Below, in pieces: positions 1-8,419 of a DNA stretch of 64,000 bases. A program made the translations under genes and the position numbers. Source of the stretch: Arthrobacter sp. N199823 (GTDB lineage: Bacteria; Actinomycetota; Actinomycetes; Actinomycetales; Micrococcaceae); assembly GCF_002929705.1 (NCBI RefSeq), contig NZ_PJIN01000004.1:310001-374000 (forward strand), in the 5' to 3' direction. How positions within the stretch are numbered: position 1 is the first letter of the stretch; every line of letters starts with the position of its first letter. The notes below the pieces were generated by a model that was not told where the DNA came from, made no database searches, and saw only the letters and a list, made by a program, of their open reading frames with translations.

Positions 1-645
1 AGGCGGAAACTTCTCATAGCGGACGCCCCTCGGGTTGCTTGGCAGAGCGGCCAAAATATAGACAACTAAGGCGCCTGCATAAGGAATCAAGGCTAGAGCA
101 AGAAGCCCACCACTCATGTTGGCGTCATGAAACCGCCGAACGAACAGAGCCAGTGTTGGCACCACGGTGCCCAACACGAAGAGTACGTAGACGAACATCA
201 TCAGTCCGCCCAGGAATCCAGCAACGCCGCCGCCATTTCCTGTTCCGAAGATGCTGACCACAAGGAGCAATCCCCACAAGATCAACTGCATCCACCAGAA
301 TTCACTGCGTGTGGAACGGCCACTAAAGGTGGCATATTGCTTGAAATAGCTCTTAACGGCGCCAACCAGCCCTGTGTACTGCCCATGTTGCTGCGCGGGA
401 GCATAGGGGGCTTGAGCCGTCGGCTGCATCTGCGGATGTGCCGCATACGCCGGAGGCTGCGGCGTCGCTGCTTGTTGAGGGACCTGAGGCGCAGGCTGCT
501 GGCCCGGGGCCACGTACGGGCGCGGAACATCTTGTGACGGCGGAGGTGTTGCCGGGCTGAAATAGCCGGGGGTTACATGCCCAGCAGACGGCGGGGTGTA
601 AGGACCGGGATTATTTTGGTCCCCTCCCGGATAGTTTGTTGGCAT
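1..645 (-). CDS. DUF805 family membrane protein (3' end outside window)
   Basis: The reading frame stays open to the window edge, so the C-terminus is missing. The first ~85 residues are a Pro/Gln/Tyr-rich, probably disordered cytoplasmic tail. A DUF805 membrane domain follows, beginning near YFKQYATFSGRSTRSEFWW, with three or more hydrophobic segments and a conserved RRFHDANMSGG-like loop. The family has no established biochemical role. I chose the ATG at 645 because GGGGGAG lies six bases upstream; in-frame ATGs at 681 and 687 have no comparable ribosome site. Family assignment is from recognisable motifs; function is unknown. Confidence 0.75.
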   Translation of the reverse strand, partial: MPTNYPGGDQNNPGPYTPPSAGHVTPGYFSPATPPPSQDVPRPYVAPGQQPAPQVPQQAATPQPPAYAAHPQMQPTAQAPYAPAQQHGQYTGLVGAVKSYFKQYATFSGRSTRSEFWWMQLILWGLLLVVSIFGTGNGGGVAGFLGGLMMFVYVLFVLGTVVPTLALFVRRFHDANMSGGLLALALIPYAGALVVYILAALPSNPRGVRYEKFPP

Positions 646-797
646 GTGCTGCTCCCCCGATGTTTGTGCGTGTGGTGTCATGATCATATCTTTGCTCACT
701 GACAAAGTTCTCAGCGAGCGGCTCCTATGACGGGCTTTCGCCTTGGAAACCCTTGGACCACCGTGGAAACAGAACTAATAGCTCTACGCGTTAAGCA

Positions 798-832
798 AGT
801 GTGGGCCCCAGCCAATGGCTAGGACCCACACT
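798..832 (-). terminator. hairpin downstream of rpsA
   Basis: The arms are 16 bases with a three-base loop. Read as minus-strand RNA, all pairs form, including two G-U wobbles; read as plus-strand RNA those positions become C-A mismatches. This shows the structure serves the rpsA transcript. No strong U-tract follows. Confidence 0.65.
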
Positions 833-882
833 CAAGTCAGCAGCACTGCGTTTTCACACAGCCATGCTTACCTGTGCCGAAA

Positions 883-2361
883 TTAGTTTCCGGTCAGCTT
901 TTCGCGCAGAGCAGCAAGTGCCTCGTCGGAAGCCAGCGTGCCGGCACCTGACTCGGTTGCAGCAGGCTCGGAGGAGTAGGAAGTCCCTGCGGACTCGCCA
1001 CCTTCACCGGCGTTGTCGGCAGCTGCATCTTCTGCGGCGTGCTCGGCAACCTGCTTCTTGTGGGACTCCCAGCGAGCCTGAGCGTCAGCGTACTGCTGCT
1101 CCCAGACGGAGCGCTGAGTCTCGTAGCCTTCAAGCCACTCGTTGGACTCGGAATCGAAGCCCTCCGGGTACTTGTAGTTGCCTTCTTCGTCGTACTCAGC
1201 AACCATGCCGTAGAGTGCGGGATCGAACTCGGTGGAGTCGACGTCAACACCCTCGTTGGCCTGCTTGAGGGACAGCGAGATCCGGCGGCGTTCCAGGTCG
1301 ATGTCGATGACCTTGACGAACAGTTCGTCACCAACGGAGACAACCTGCTCGGCCAGCTCAACGTGGCGCACGGCCAGCTCGGAGATGTGAACGAGGCCTT
1401 CGATGCCGTCTTCAACGCGAACGAACGCACCGAACGGAACCAGCTTGGTGACCTTACCCGGTACAACCTGCCCGAGGGCGTGGGTGCGGGCGAAGGTCTG
1501 CCACGGGTCTTCCTGCGTAGCCTTGAGCGAGAGCGATACACGCTCGCGGTCCAGGTCAACTTCGAGAACCTCAACGGTGACTTCCTGGCCAACTTCGACA
1601 ACCTCAGACGGGTGGTCGATGTGCTTCCAGGACAGCTCGGAAACGTGCACGAGGCCGTCTACGCCGCCCAGGTCAACGAATGCACCGAAGTTGACGATGG
1701 AGGAAACAACGCCGGGACGAACCTGACCCTTTTCCAGCTTGTTGAGGAACGTGGAGCGAACCTCGGACTGGGTCTGCTCGAGCCAAGCACGGCGGGACAG
1801 AACAACGTTGTTGCGGTTCTTGTCCAGCTCGATGATCTTGGCTTCGATCTGCTGACCGATGTAGGGAGCCAGGTCGCGCACGCGGCGCATCTCGACCAGC
1901 GATGCGGGCAAGAAGCCGCGCAGGCCGATGTCGAGGATAAGTCCACCCTTGACCACTTCGATGACGGTACCGGTAACGACACCATCTTCTTCCTTGACCT
2001 TCTCGATGTCGCCCCAGGCACGCTCGTACTGAGCGCGCTTCTTGGAGAGGATCAGGCGGCCTTCTTTATCTTCCTTCGTGAGGACCAAGGCTTCGACCTG
2101 ATCGCCAACGGCGACAACGTCACCGGGATCAACGTCGTGCTTGATGGACAGCTCACGGGAGGGGATGACACCTTCGGTCTTGTAACCGATGTCGAGCAGA
2201 ACCTCGTCGCGGTCAACCTTGACAACTACACCTTCGACGAGATCTCCGTCGTTGAAGTACTTGATGGTTGCGTCCACTGCGGCGAGAAATTCTTCAGCAG
2301 TACCAATGTCGTTGATTGCAACAACAGGAGTACTTGTCTTCTCGGGGGTCGTGATGGTCAT
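883..2361 (-). CDS. rpsA: 30S ribosomal protein S1
   Basis: S1 binds mRNA on the small ribosomal subunit and helps initiation. The 492-residue protein has four S1 RNA-binding repeats (about residues 35-105, 120-190, 205-275, 290-360), as usual for Actinobacteria. An acidic, Ala/Glu-rich tail of ~130 residues follows. The frame is open 15 codons further upstream, but the family starts at MTITTPEKTSTPVVAIND, so I place the start at 2361. It stands alone, with a clean hairpin downstream. Assignment is very secure. Confidence 0.97.
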   Translation of the reverse strand: MTITTPEKTSTPVVAINDIGTAEEFLAAVDATIKYFNDGDLVEGVVVKVDRDEVLLDIGYKTEGVIPSRELSIKHDVDPGDVVAVGDQVEALVLTKEDKEGRLILSKKRAQYERAWGDIEKVKEEDGVVTGTVIEVVKGGLILDIGLRGFLPASLVEMRRVRDLAPYIGQQIEAKIIELDKNRNNVVLSRRAWLEQTQSEVRSTFLNKLEKGQVRPGVVSSIVNFGAFVDLGGVDGLVHVSELSWKHIDHPSEVVEVGQEVTVEVLEVDLDRERVSLSLKATQEDPWQTFARTHALGQVVPGKVTKLVPFGAFVRVEDGIEGLVHISELAVRHVELAEQVVSVGDELFVKVIDIDLERRRISLSLKQANEGVDVDSTEFDPALYGMVAEYDEEGNYKYPEGFDSESNEWLEGYETQRSVWEQQYADAQARWESHKKQVAEHAAEDAAADNAGEGGESAGTSYSSEPAATESGAGTLASDEALAALREKLTGN

Positions 2362-2607
2362 GTAGTAGGGGCTCCGATGTGGATAGTTGGTTTCGCCAAT
2401 TCCCAAGCCGGCCGCGAAAGGTCGCTGCCAGCCCGGTGGGAACCGGAATTATTAGGGTTGCAGGGGTTCCTGCGAAATACTTGGTGCACGTACTGCGCGT
2501 CACAAGACCGCCGAAACGGCCCTTTTCACGCATGACATGCCTATTTAGTCTAGTTGTTTGGGACAAGGAGCGCAAAAGTTCACCAGTGACTTGCCATAAT
2601 GGCAATC

Positions 2608-3363
2608 GTGGATAACTCGACGCTTCTCATTCTGGGCCCGAACGCGTGGATATTACTTGCCGTCATGCTGATTTTGGCCGCTGCGCTGTGGCGTCTGGCG
2701 CTTGGCCGATCACCCTGGGACATGCTGTTTGCGGGACTGCGCGCGCTTCTTCAACTCGCAGCTGTGGTGCTTGTCATAGCGTGGCTGTCCGACCGTGGCC
2801 CTTGGGCCTTCTGCTTCGTGGCGCTGATGTTCACGGTGGCGGTGTGGACGTCGGGGCGACGGGTTGCCTCGGATGGCCGCTGGTGGATCGCTGCGATTCC
2901 CATCGCCGCCGGAGTTCTCCCCGTTGCTGCAATGATGTTCGCCCTGGGCGTTGTCCCTTTCAGCGCGCTCGCCATCATTGCCGTGGTTGGGCAGCAGATT
3001 GGCGGCGCCATGTCCGCTGTGACGTTATCGGGTCGACGAGTCCGCGATGAACTCACGCTGCGACACAATGAGGTGGAAGCCGCCGTGGCTGTGGGCTTCC
3101 AGTGGCCAGCAGCCCGCCTCATGGTTGCCCGCCCTGTCGCCGGCGAGGCCATACTTCCCACTCTGGATCAGACCCGCACGGCCGGCTTGGTCACCTTGCC
3201 CGGCGCCTTTGTGGGCATGATTTTAGGGGGTGCCGCCCCGATTGACGCCGGACTCATTCAGCTTTTGGTGCTCATCTCACTTCTTCTGGTCAACGCCTGC
3301 GCCGCCGCGGTGACCCTGTGGCTTGGTTCGCGGGGCGCATGGCGTTATCCACGCGCGTCCTAA
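2608..3363 (+). CDS. UPF0014 / FetB-like ABC transporter permease
   Basis: About seven hydrophobic segments and the family signature QTRTAGLVTLPGAFVGMIL mark a FetB-type permease. In E. coli FetB works with the ATPase FetA and is linked to iron export and oxidative-stress resistance. No FetA-like ATPase gene is adjacent, which is unusual, so a partner must lie elsewhere or the role differs. An ATG at 2599 is in frame, but it lies inside a good -10 box (CATAAT, 2595-2600). The GTG at 2608 sits seven bases after that box, fitting leaderless transcription, so I prefer it. There is no Shine-Dalgarno sequence for either start. Confidence 0.8.
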   Translation: MDNSTLLILGPNAWILLAVMLILAAALWRLALGRSPWDMLFAGLRALLQLAAVVLVIAWLSDRGPWAFCFVALMFTVAVWTSGRRVASDGRWWIAAIPIAAGVLPVAAMMFALGVVPFSALAIIAVVGQQIGGAMSAVTLSGRRVRDELTLRHNEVEAAVAVGFQWPAARLMVARPVAGEAILPTLDQTRTAGLVTLPGAFVGMILGGAAPIDAGLIQLLVLISLLLVNACAAAVTLWLGSRGAWRYPRAS

Positions 3364-3383
3364 AAAACGTCCTAGAACACGTT

Positions 3384-4805
3384 TTAGAAGTGGGTCAAAC
3401 AGTGAGGCATGCTCGTAGGGCTGAAGAGGGCATCGAAGCGGTCTGCAGCCCCGGATTTGTGTTCTTGAAGGCGGCCGGCAGCGCTCAGCGTGCGCGCCGA
3501 TACCCCGCCAAGATACAAGCTGGAGAGTTCGGCAACACCCAAACTCAGTTCAGGTGACTCATCCACGTGACCGTCCGCAGGGGCATCCGGGTGAGCAGAG
3601 ACATCAGGGTGATCCCTGAGGCTCTGATCCTCGGCTCCCCCGGCCAACTCGGACAGCCGCGTCACCGTGGCCCTGCCGCCGTCGACCTCTATGCGGAACA
3701 ACCCTGAGGCATGCCCCAATTGGTCGCCCACATGAACGGTGATGCTTCCGTCGTGCTGATAGTGCCGCGCCGCAAGTACCGCTGGCACATCGAGAATGCG
3801 CAGCCACAATAGATCTTCGGTCTTGGAACGCCTGTAGTCCCGTTTGGCGGCAATGGCCCATTCCAGCGGATCAACCAGCGGGGCCCGGTCCCAGGTGATG
3901 ACATCGATCAAGTCCAAGGAACCCAAGTAGTTCCACAGGGCCAGATAGGCATCTTCGGTGACTGCCAGCAGATCCACGATTTCCACCGAGGAGCGATCCT
4001 TGCCCTCGTTGGGCGTGTACGTCACATAGCCATCCACCTCACCAGCGGCGTTGTAGTGCAGCGCGGCCCGAATCTTCTTGACGGGTTCCATCGATTCATA
4101 ACTGCCCTGACCGGCCGCCATGAAACGGTACACATCTTGGCGGCCAATGGAGCCATACGTTGCTCCATGGACCTTGGCGAAGACCTCGTTGTGGAGCTCG
4201 AGGATGACCTGGGCATCGGCTACTTCCACGCTGCCTTGGCGTGCCGCGGCCGGATTATGGAACACCAGGCCACCCTTGACGTCAACTTCCACCGAGCATT
4301 CGTGAGTGGCCACGCCGAAGCCAAACCGCCCGTAAATGGTGGCTTCCGACGCCGTCAGTGCCGCCAAGGGAAGGCCCGCCGCCTTGGCCTGAGCCAGGTC
4401 CGAGCTCATCATTGCCCGCAGTAATCCACGACGGCGGTGGCTGGGGCGCACCGTGACGGCAGTGATCTGGTGGACGGGAAGCAACGTCCCCGCACCCACG
4501 TTGAGTGTCTTGCGGTGGTAGGCGTACGTTGCCACTGGATAGTGAACGCCCCAGGCACCAGCCGGTGCCACGGAGTCGCTCAAATAAGCGCCAATGACCA
4601 TGCGTCCGTCCACCTGCTCAGCCGTTACCAGGTGCTGATACAACTCCGGAGCAGGGGCGGCACCATAGAAGCCCAGGGCCACCGCCTCGATCCAATGGCC
4701 CACTTCTGCGGGAACTTCGCCGTTCTCAAAACGAACAGGGAAGGAACGCAGCTCATAGGGAAAGGGCCGTTGATGGCGGGTGGATTTCTCGCTGGCAGTG
4801 CTCAT
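3384..4805 (-). CDS. Eis-type GNAT N-acetyltransferase
   Basis: Eis proteins acetylate amines, including aminoglycosides in mycobacteria, using acetyl-CoA. The N-terminal GNAT domain carries the acetyl-CoA loop TVRPSHRRRGLLRAMM (around residue 120) and a YGRFGFGVA motif. A second GNAT-like region and an SCP2-like C-terminal domain follow. The chain ends in Phe, as in Mtb Eis where the terminal carboxylate acts in catalysis. At 473 residues it is longer than Mtb Eis (402); part of the excess is an Asp/His/Pro-rich insert around residues 395-430. AGGAG precedes the ATG, and polA lies 41 bases upstream on the same strand, so the two are probably cotranscribed. Substrate is unknown. Confidence 0.85.
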   Translation of the reverse strand: MSTASEKSTRHQRPFPYELRSFPVRFENGEVPAEVGHWIEAVALGFYGAAPAPELYQHLVTAEQVDGRMVIGAYLSDSVAPAGAWGVHYPVATYAYHRKTLNVGAGTLLPVHQITAVTVRPSHRRRGLLRAMMSSDLAQAKAAGLPLAALTASEATIYGRFGFGVATHECSVEVDVKGGLVFHNPAAARQGSVEVADAQVILELHNEVFAKVHGATYGSIGRQDVYRFMAAGQGSYESMEPVKKIRAALHYNAAGEVDGYVTYTPNEGKDRSSVEIVDLLAVTEDAYLALWNYLGSLDLIDVITWDRAPLVDPLEWAIAAKRDYRRSKTEDLLWLRILDVPAVLAARHYQHDGSITVHVGDQLGHASGLFRIEVDGGRATVTRLSELAGGAEDQSLRDHPDVSAHPDAPADGHVDESPELSLGVAELSSLYLGGVSARTLSAAGRLQEHKSGAADRFDALFSPTSMPHCLTHF

Positions 4806-4846
4806 GGTGGCTCCTGGTGGGTTGAGTCAGCTGATGATGGAGGGTG

Positions 4847-7597
4847 TCAGTGTCCGGCGTCGTTCCAGCTGGCGCCCAGACCAACCTGCACTTCCAGGGG
4901 CACCTGCAACTGTGCAGCAGCACCCATCTGTTCGATGACCAGGGCCTTGACGGCGTCAAGCTCCCCCGGCCAGATTTCCAGGATCAATTCATCATGGACC
5001 TGCAACAGCATCCGTGACTTCAGCCCCTGATCCTTGAGCGCTCCATCAACACCGAGCATGGCCTGCTTGATGATGTCGGCAGCTGATCCCTGAATAGGTG
5101 AATTCAGTGCCACACGTTCGGCCAGTTCACGCAGCTGACGGTCGGTGCTGGCCAGATCCGGCAAGTAACGCCGGCGGCCCTCAATGGTGGAGGTGTAGCC
5201 GTCAATGCGGGCTTGCTCCACCACGCCGCGCAGGTAGTCGCGCACCCCGCCGAACCTGTCAAAGTAGTCCTTGACCAAGGTGCGGGCTTCATCCACAGAG
5301 ATTTCCAACTGCTTGGACAGACCAAAGCTGGTCAGACCGTAAGCCAGACCGTAGGACATGGCCTTGACCTTGGAACGCATGGCAGAGGTGACTTCTTCCG
5401 GGGGCACACCAAATACATGGGAGCCCACGTAGCGGTGCAAATCCTCGCCCTGGGCGTAGGCCTCGATCAGGCCCTCGTCACCGGAGAGGTGGGCCATGAT
5501 GCGCATTTCAATTTGCGAGTAATCCGCGGCCAGCAGGCATTCATACCCTTCGCTGACCACGAAGATATCCCGGACCCGGCGTCCTTCTTCGGAACGGATC
5601 GGGATGTTTTGCAGATTGGGGTTGTTGGAGGACAAACGGCCCGTCGCGGCAACATTCTGGGCGTAGGTGGTGTGGATGCGGCCATCCTCAGCCACCGACT
5701 TCTTCAATGTTTCCACCATTTGCTTCAGCTTTGAGGCCTCGCGATGAGCCATGAGCTGCGCCAGGAATTCATGGCCGGTCTTCTCCAGCAGCATCTTCAA
5801 GGACGCCGCATCTGTGGTGTAACCGGTCTTGATCTTCTTGGTCTTGGGCAGCCCCAATTCCTCAAAGAGCACTTCCTGCAGCTGCTTGGGTGAGCCAAGG
5901 TTGACCTCGTGGCCAATAGCGGCAAAGGCAGCTTCCTGCGCCGCATTCATGGCCGCGGTGAAGTCTGTGAGCAGCGTGGCCAGACGCTCCTGCGAGACGT
6001 CTATGCCCGTCAGTTCCATGGTGGCCAGAATCGCGGCAAGCGGCAGCTCCAGCTCGTGCAGCAAGTTAGCGGCACCGCGCTCCACCAGCATGGGTGCGAA
6101 GTGTTCGCTCAGCAACAAGGCCACGTAGCCGCGCTGGACGGCGTCACTGAATGTTGCATCGCCCTCCAGGCCCAAGTCCAGCTGCCCGGATTCACCGCCG
6201 CCGGATTCAAAGGACACCTTCAGATGTACCTGACTCAGCGCAGCAAGCTCGTAGCTGCGGCGGTCCGGCTGAATCAGATAACCGGACAGCGAGGTGTCAT
6301 CAACAACGCCCGCCAGTGTCAGCCCGCGGACAGAGAGCGCCTTGAGCGCCTCTTTGTACTCGTGAACTACCTTGGGTGCATCAGAGCCAAGCCATGCGGC
6401 CAGAGCTGATTCCAGCGCCTGATCGGCGGTTCCCAGTTCAACCACGACGGCGGAATCCGCACGTACCAGCGCCACCGCAACGGCTTCGAAGGCCAATCCA
6501 GCCTTTTCGCTGATCACGTCAACCGCCACAGGGGTGCCAGCTGCTCCGGCGGTAAGCCACTGCGTCAGGGCACCGGCCTCGGTGAGAACCTGGTGAGCGG
6601 GCACTTGATGAGCTTCTCCGGCGTCGTCCGGCTCTTCCTCGGCAAACAGGTCAAACAGGCGCTTGCGCAGCGTGTTGAACTGGAGGGCGTCAAAGAGCTC
6701 CTCCACGGCATCACGGTCCGGGGACTGCAGCACGGTGTCGGCAATGGCGACCGGCAGCTCCATATCGCGCAGCAGGTGGTTCAGGCGGCGGTTCCGCTTC
6801 ACGTCCTCGACATGGTTGCGCAGCGACTCCCCCACTTTGCCGCCAATGGCGTCCAGATTCTCTAGGACCCCGTCCAGGCTGCCATAAAGCTTGAGCCACT
6901 TGGCGGCAGTCTTGGGCCCCACGCCGGGCACGCCGGGCAGGTTGTCAGCGGATTCACCCACCAGGGCGGCGAGATCCGAATAGCGGTTGGGCGGGACCAA
7001 GTACTTGTCTTCGACGGCCGCGGCATCCATGGGCGGAATATCGGAGATGCCCTTTTTGGGGTACAGCACCAGCACCTTGTCGGTAATGAGCTGGAAAGCG
7101 TCGCGGTCGCCGGAAACCACCAGGACGTCCCAGCCGGCAGCCTCGCCCTGGACGGACAGCGTGGCGATAATGTCATCGGCCTCGAAGCCGTCCACCGAGA
7201 TGGTGGGGATGCGCATGGCTGCCATGACCTTGATGATCAAGTCAATCTGGCCGTAGAACTCCTCCGGCGTTTTGTTGCGCCCGCCCTTGTATTCCGTGTA
7301 CTCCAAGGAGCGGAATGTGGGGGTGTCCAAGTCAAACGCCACCACCACGTGTGTGGGCTTCTGCTGGCGAATCATGGTCAGCAGCATGGAGGTGAAGCCA
7401 TGAACGGCATTGGTGTGCTGGCCGGTGTCGGTGGCGAAGTTCTCCGGCGGCAGCGCGTAGAAGGCACGGAACGCCATGGAGTGACCGTCAATGACCAGCA
7501 TCCGGGGCGTTTCGCCTCCTGGACGTTCGGCAGAGGTCCCGGTTACGGGGGTTGTTGCAACAGTGGACTGGGGGGCCGTCTTGGCAGAATCACTCAC
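4847..7597 (-). CDS. polA: DNA polymerase I
   Basis: PolA fills gaps and removes RNA primers. The 916-residue protein has a 5'-3' exonuclease domain (about 40-330; MLVIDGHSMAFRAFY, SGDRDAFQL, GVPGVGPKTAAKWL), a degenerate 3'-5' exonuclease domain (the expected DxE is not evident at AVDVISEKA), and the polymerase domain. Motif A is DYSQIEMRIMAHLSGD, motif B RSKVKAMSYGLAYG, motif C LLQVHDELILE. The frame is open to 7921, but the GTG at 7597 fits the family and sits seven bases after a TAGGCT -10 box (7605-7610), suggesting a leaderless mRNA. It starts only 19 bases from the divergent thioesterase gene. Confidence 0.97.
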   Translation of the reverse strand: MSDSAKTAPQSTVATTPVTGTSAERPGGETPRMLVIDGHSMAFRAFYALPPENFATDTGQHTNAVHGFTSMLLTMIRQQKPTHVVVAFDLDTPTFRSLEYTEYKGGRNKTPEEFYGQIDLIIKVMAAMRIPTISVDGFEADDIIATLSVQGEAAGWDVLVVSGDRDAFQLITDKVLVLYPKKGISDIPPMDAAAVEDKYLVPPNRYSDLAALVGESADNLPGVPGVGPKTAAKWLKLYGSLDGVLENLDAIGGKVGESLRNHVEDVKRNRRLNHLLRDMELPVAIADTVLQSPDRDAVEELFDALQFNTLRKRLFDLFAEEEPDDAGEAHQVPAHQVLTEAGALTQWLTAGAAGTPVAVDVISEKAGLAFEAVAVALVRADSAVVVELGTADQALESALAAWLGSDAPKVVHEYKEALKALSVRGLTLAGVVDDTSLSGYLIQPDRRSYELAALSQVHLKVSFESGGGESGQLDLGLEGDATFSDAVQRGYVALLLSEHFAPMLVERGAANLLHELELPLAAILATMELTGIDVSQERLATLLTDFTAAMNAAQEAAFAAIGHEVNLGSPKQLQEVLFEELGLPKTKKIKTGYTTDAASLKMLLEKTGHEFLAQLMAHREASKLKQMVETLKKSVAEDGRIHTTYAQNVAATGRLSSNNPNLQNIPIRSEEGRRVRDIFVVSEGYECLLAADYSQIEMRIMAHLSGDEGLIEAYAQGEDLHRYVGSHVFGVPPEEVTSAMRSKVKAMSYGLAYGLTSFGLSKQLEISVDEARTLVKDYFDRFGGVRDYLRGVVEQARIDGYTSTIEGRRRYLPDLASTDRQLRELAERVALNSPIQGSAADIIKQAMLGVDGALKDQGLKSRMLLQVHDELILEIWPGELDAVKALVIEQMGAAAQLQVPLEVQVGLGASWNDAGH

Positions 7598-7616
7598 AGG
7601 TGCAAGCCTAGTCATC

Positions 7617-8075
7617 ATGAGCGATAAATTCACACCCCATCCCCGTTCCGCCGAACTCCTCGCTGCAGGAGTCCCCGCCGAGTACCATTCCATGCTGAGC
7701 CGCCACGGCGTAGGGACACTGGTGGAGAAGATGGGCATTGTGTTCACGCACATGAGCGCCGAGTCCATGGTTGCCACCATGCCGGTTGAGGGAAACACGC
7801 AAGTCACCGGTCTCTTGCATGGCGGTGCGCATGTGGTTTTGGCCGAAACATTGGGCTCCTTCGCCGCCGCTTTCCATGCCGGGCCCACGTCCCGCGTGGT
7901 GGGCATTGAGATCAATGCCACACATCATCGCGGAGCCGCTGGCGGCCTGGTCACCGGCACGGCCACCCCCGTTCACTTGGGCCGCACACTCACCACCCAC
8001 GAGGTAGTCATGAGCAATGAGGCCGGCCAGCGTCTGTCCACCTGCCGCATCACCAACATGATCCTCTCCAACTGA
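7617..8075 (+). CDS. hotdog-fold acyl-CoA thioesterase (MenI/EntH-like)
   Basis: A 152-residue single-domain hotdog thioesterase. The active-site region GLLHGGAHVVLAETLGS and the following VVGIEINATHHRGA, VHLGRT and CRITNMIL motifs closely follow E. coli MenI (YdiI), which hydrolyses 1,4-dihydroxy-2-naphthoyl-CoA in menaquinone synthesis. The Glu in AETLGS is the expected catalytic residue, as in the Arthrobacter 4-hydroxybenzoyl-CoA thioesterase type. Actinobacteria use menaquinone, so a MenI role is attractive, but no men gene is nearby and a general acyl-CoA thioesterase is possible. No clear ribosome site is seen. Confidence 0.85.
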   Translation: MSDKFTPHPRSAELLAAGVPAEYHSMLSRHGVGTLVEKMGIVFTHMSAESMVATMPVEGNTQVTGLLHGGAHVVLAETLGSFAAAFHAGPTSRVVGIEINATHHRGAAGGLVTGTATPVHLGRTLTTHEVVMSNEAGQRLSTCRITNMILSN

Positions 8076-8090
8076 CCCGTTTTTAAACTA

Positions 8091-8145
8091 ACGACGCCGG
8101 GCACTCACCTTGCCGCTACAGCGGAAGGTAAGTGCCCGGCGTCGT
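8091..8145. terminator. long bidirectional hairpin
   Basis: Arms of about 21 bases (ACGACGCCGGGCACT...AGTGCCCGGCGTCGT), with an inner stem, lie between the convergent thioesterase and phosphate-transport genes. It has no real U-tract on either strand, as is common for actinobacterial terminators. Confidence 0.7.
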
Positions 8146-8164
8146 GCGTTGACGAACGAATCCT

Positions 8165-8419
8165 CTAAAAGATGTTGCCGATGATCGCTTCGGCCGCCTT
8201 GTTCAGAGGAGGCACGATCAAGATGATGGCGGTAACGACGGCTAGCACGCAAAAGCCGAAGCAAATGTAGGAGCCCCACCTGGCCGCGTGATTGCTGCGG
8301 CCGTCGTCATCACCACTCACTGCTGTAAAGCGCACGCCCAAGGAATACATGGTGACCACAAAAACGGCACCAATGAGGGTTGTCAGGCCCACTGTGACAA
8401 AAGCGAACCAGTCAATCAT
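8165..8419 (-). CDS. small two-helix membrane protein next to PiT
   Basis: An 84-residue protein with two predicted membrane helices: about residues 5-30 (LTTLIGAVFVVTMYSLGVRF) and 48-70 (YICFGFCVLAVVTAIILIV). A short acidic loop (SGDDDGRSNH) separates them. The start overlaps the stop of the phosphate transporter by four bases (ATGA), so it is translationally coupled and probably made in proportion to it. I do not recognise a named family. A role as accessory subunit or stabiliser of the transporter is an inference from the coupling alone. Confidence 0.75.
   Translation of the reverse strand: MIDWFAFVTVGLTTLIGAVFVVTMYSLGVRFTAVSGDDDGRSNHAARWGSYICFGFCVLAVVTAIILIVPPLNKAAEAIIGNIF

Noticed and set aside
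1039-2535. 498-codon frame antisense to rpsA
   Set aside because: It mirrors the third-position bias of rpsA, has no ribosome site and no family motifs. It is a shadow of the S1 gene.
7598-7921. N-terminal extension of polA
   Set aside because: It is antisense to the thioesterase gene; polA homology begins after the GTG at 7597.
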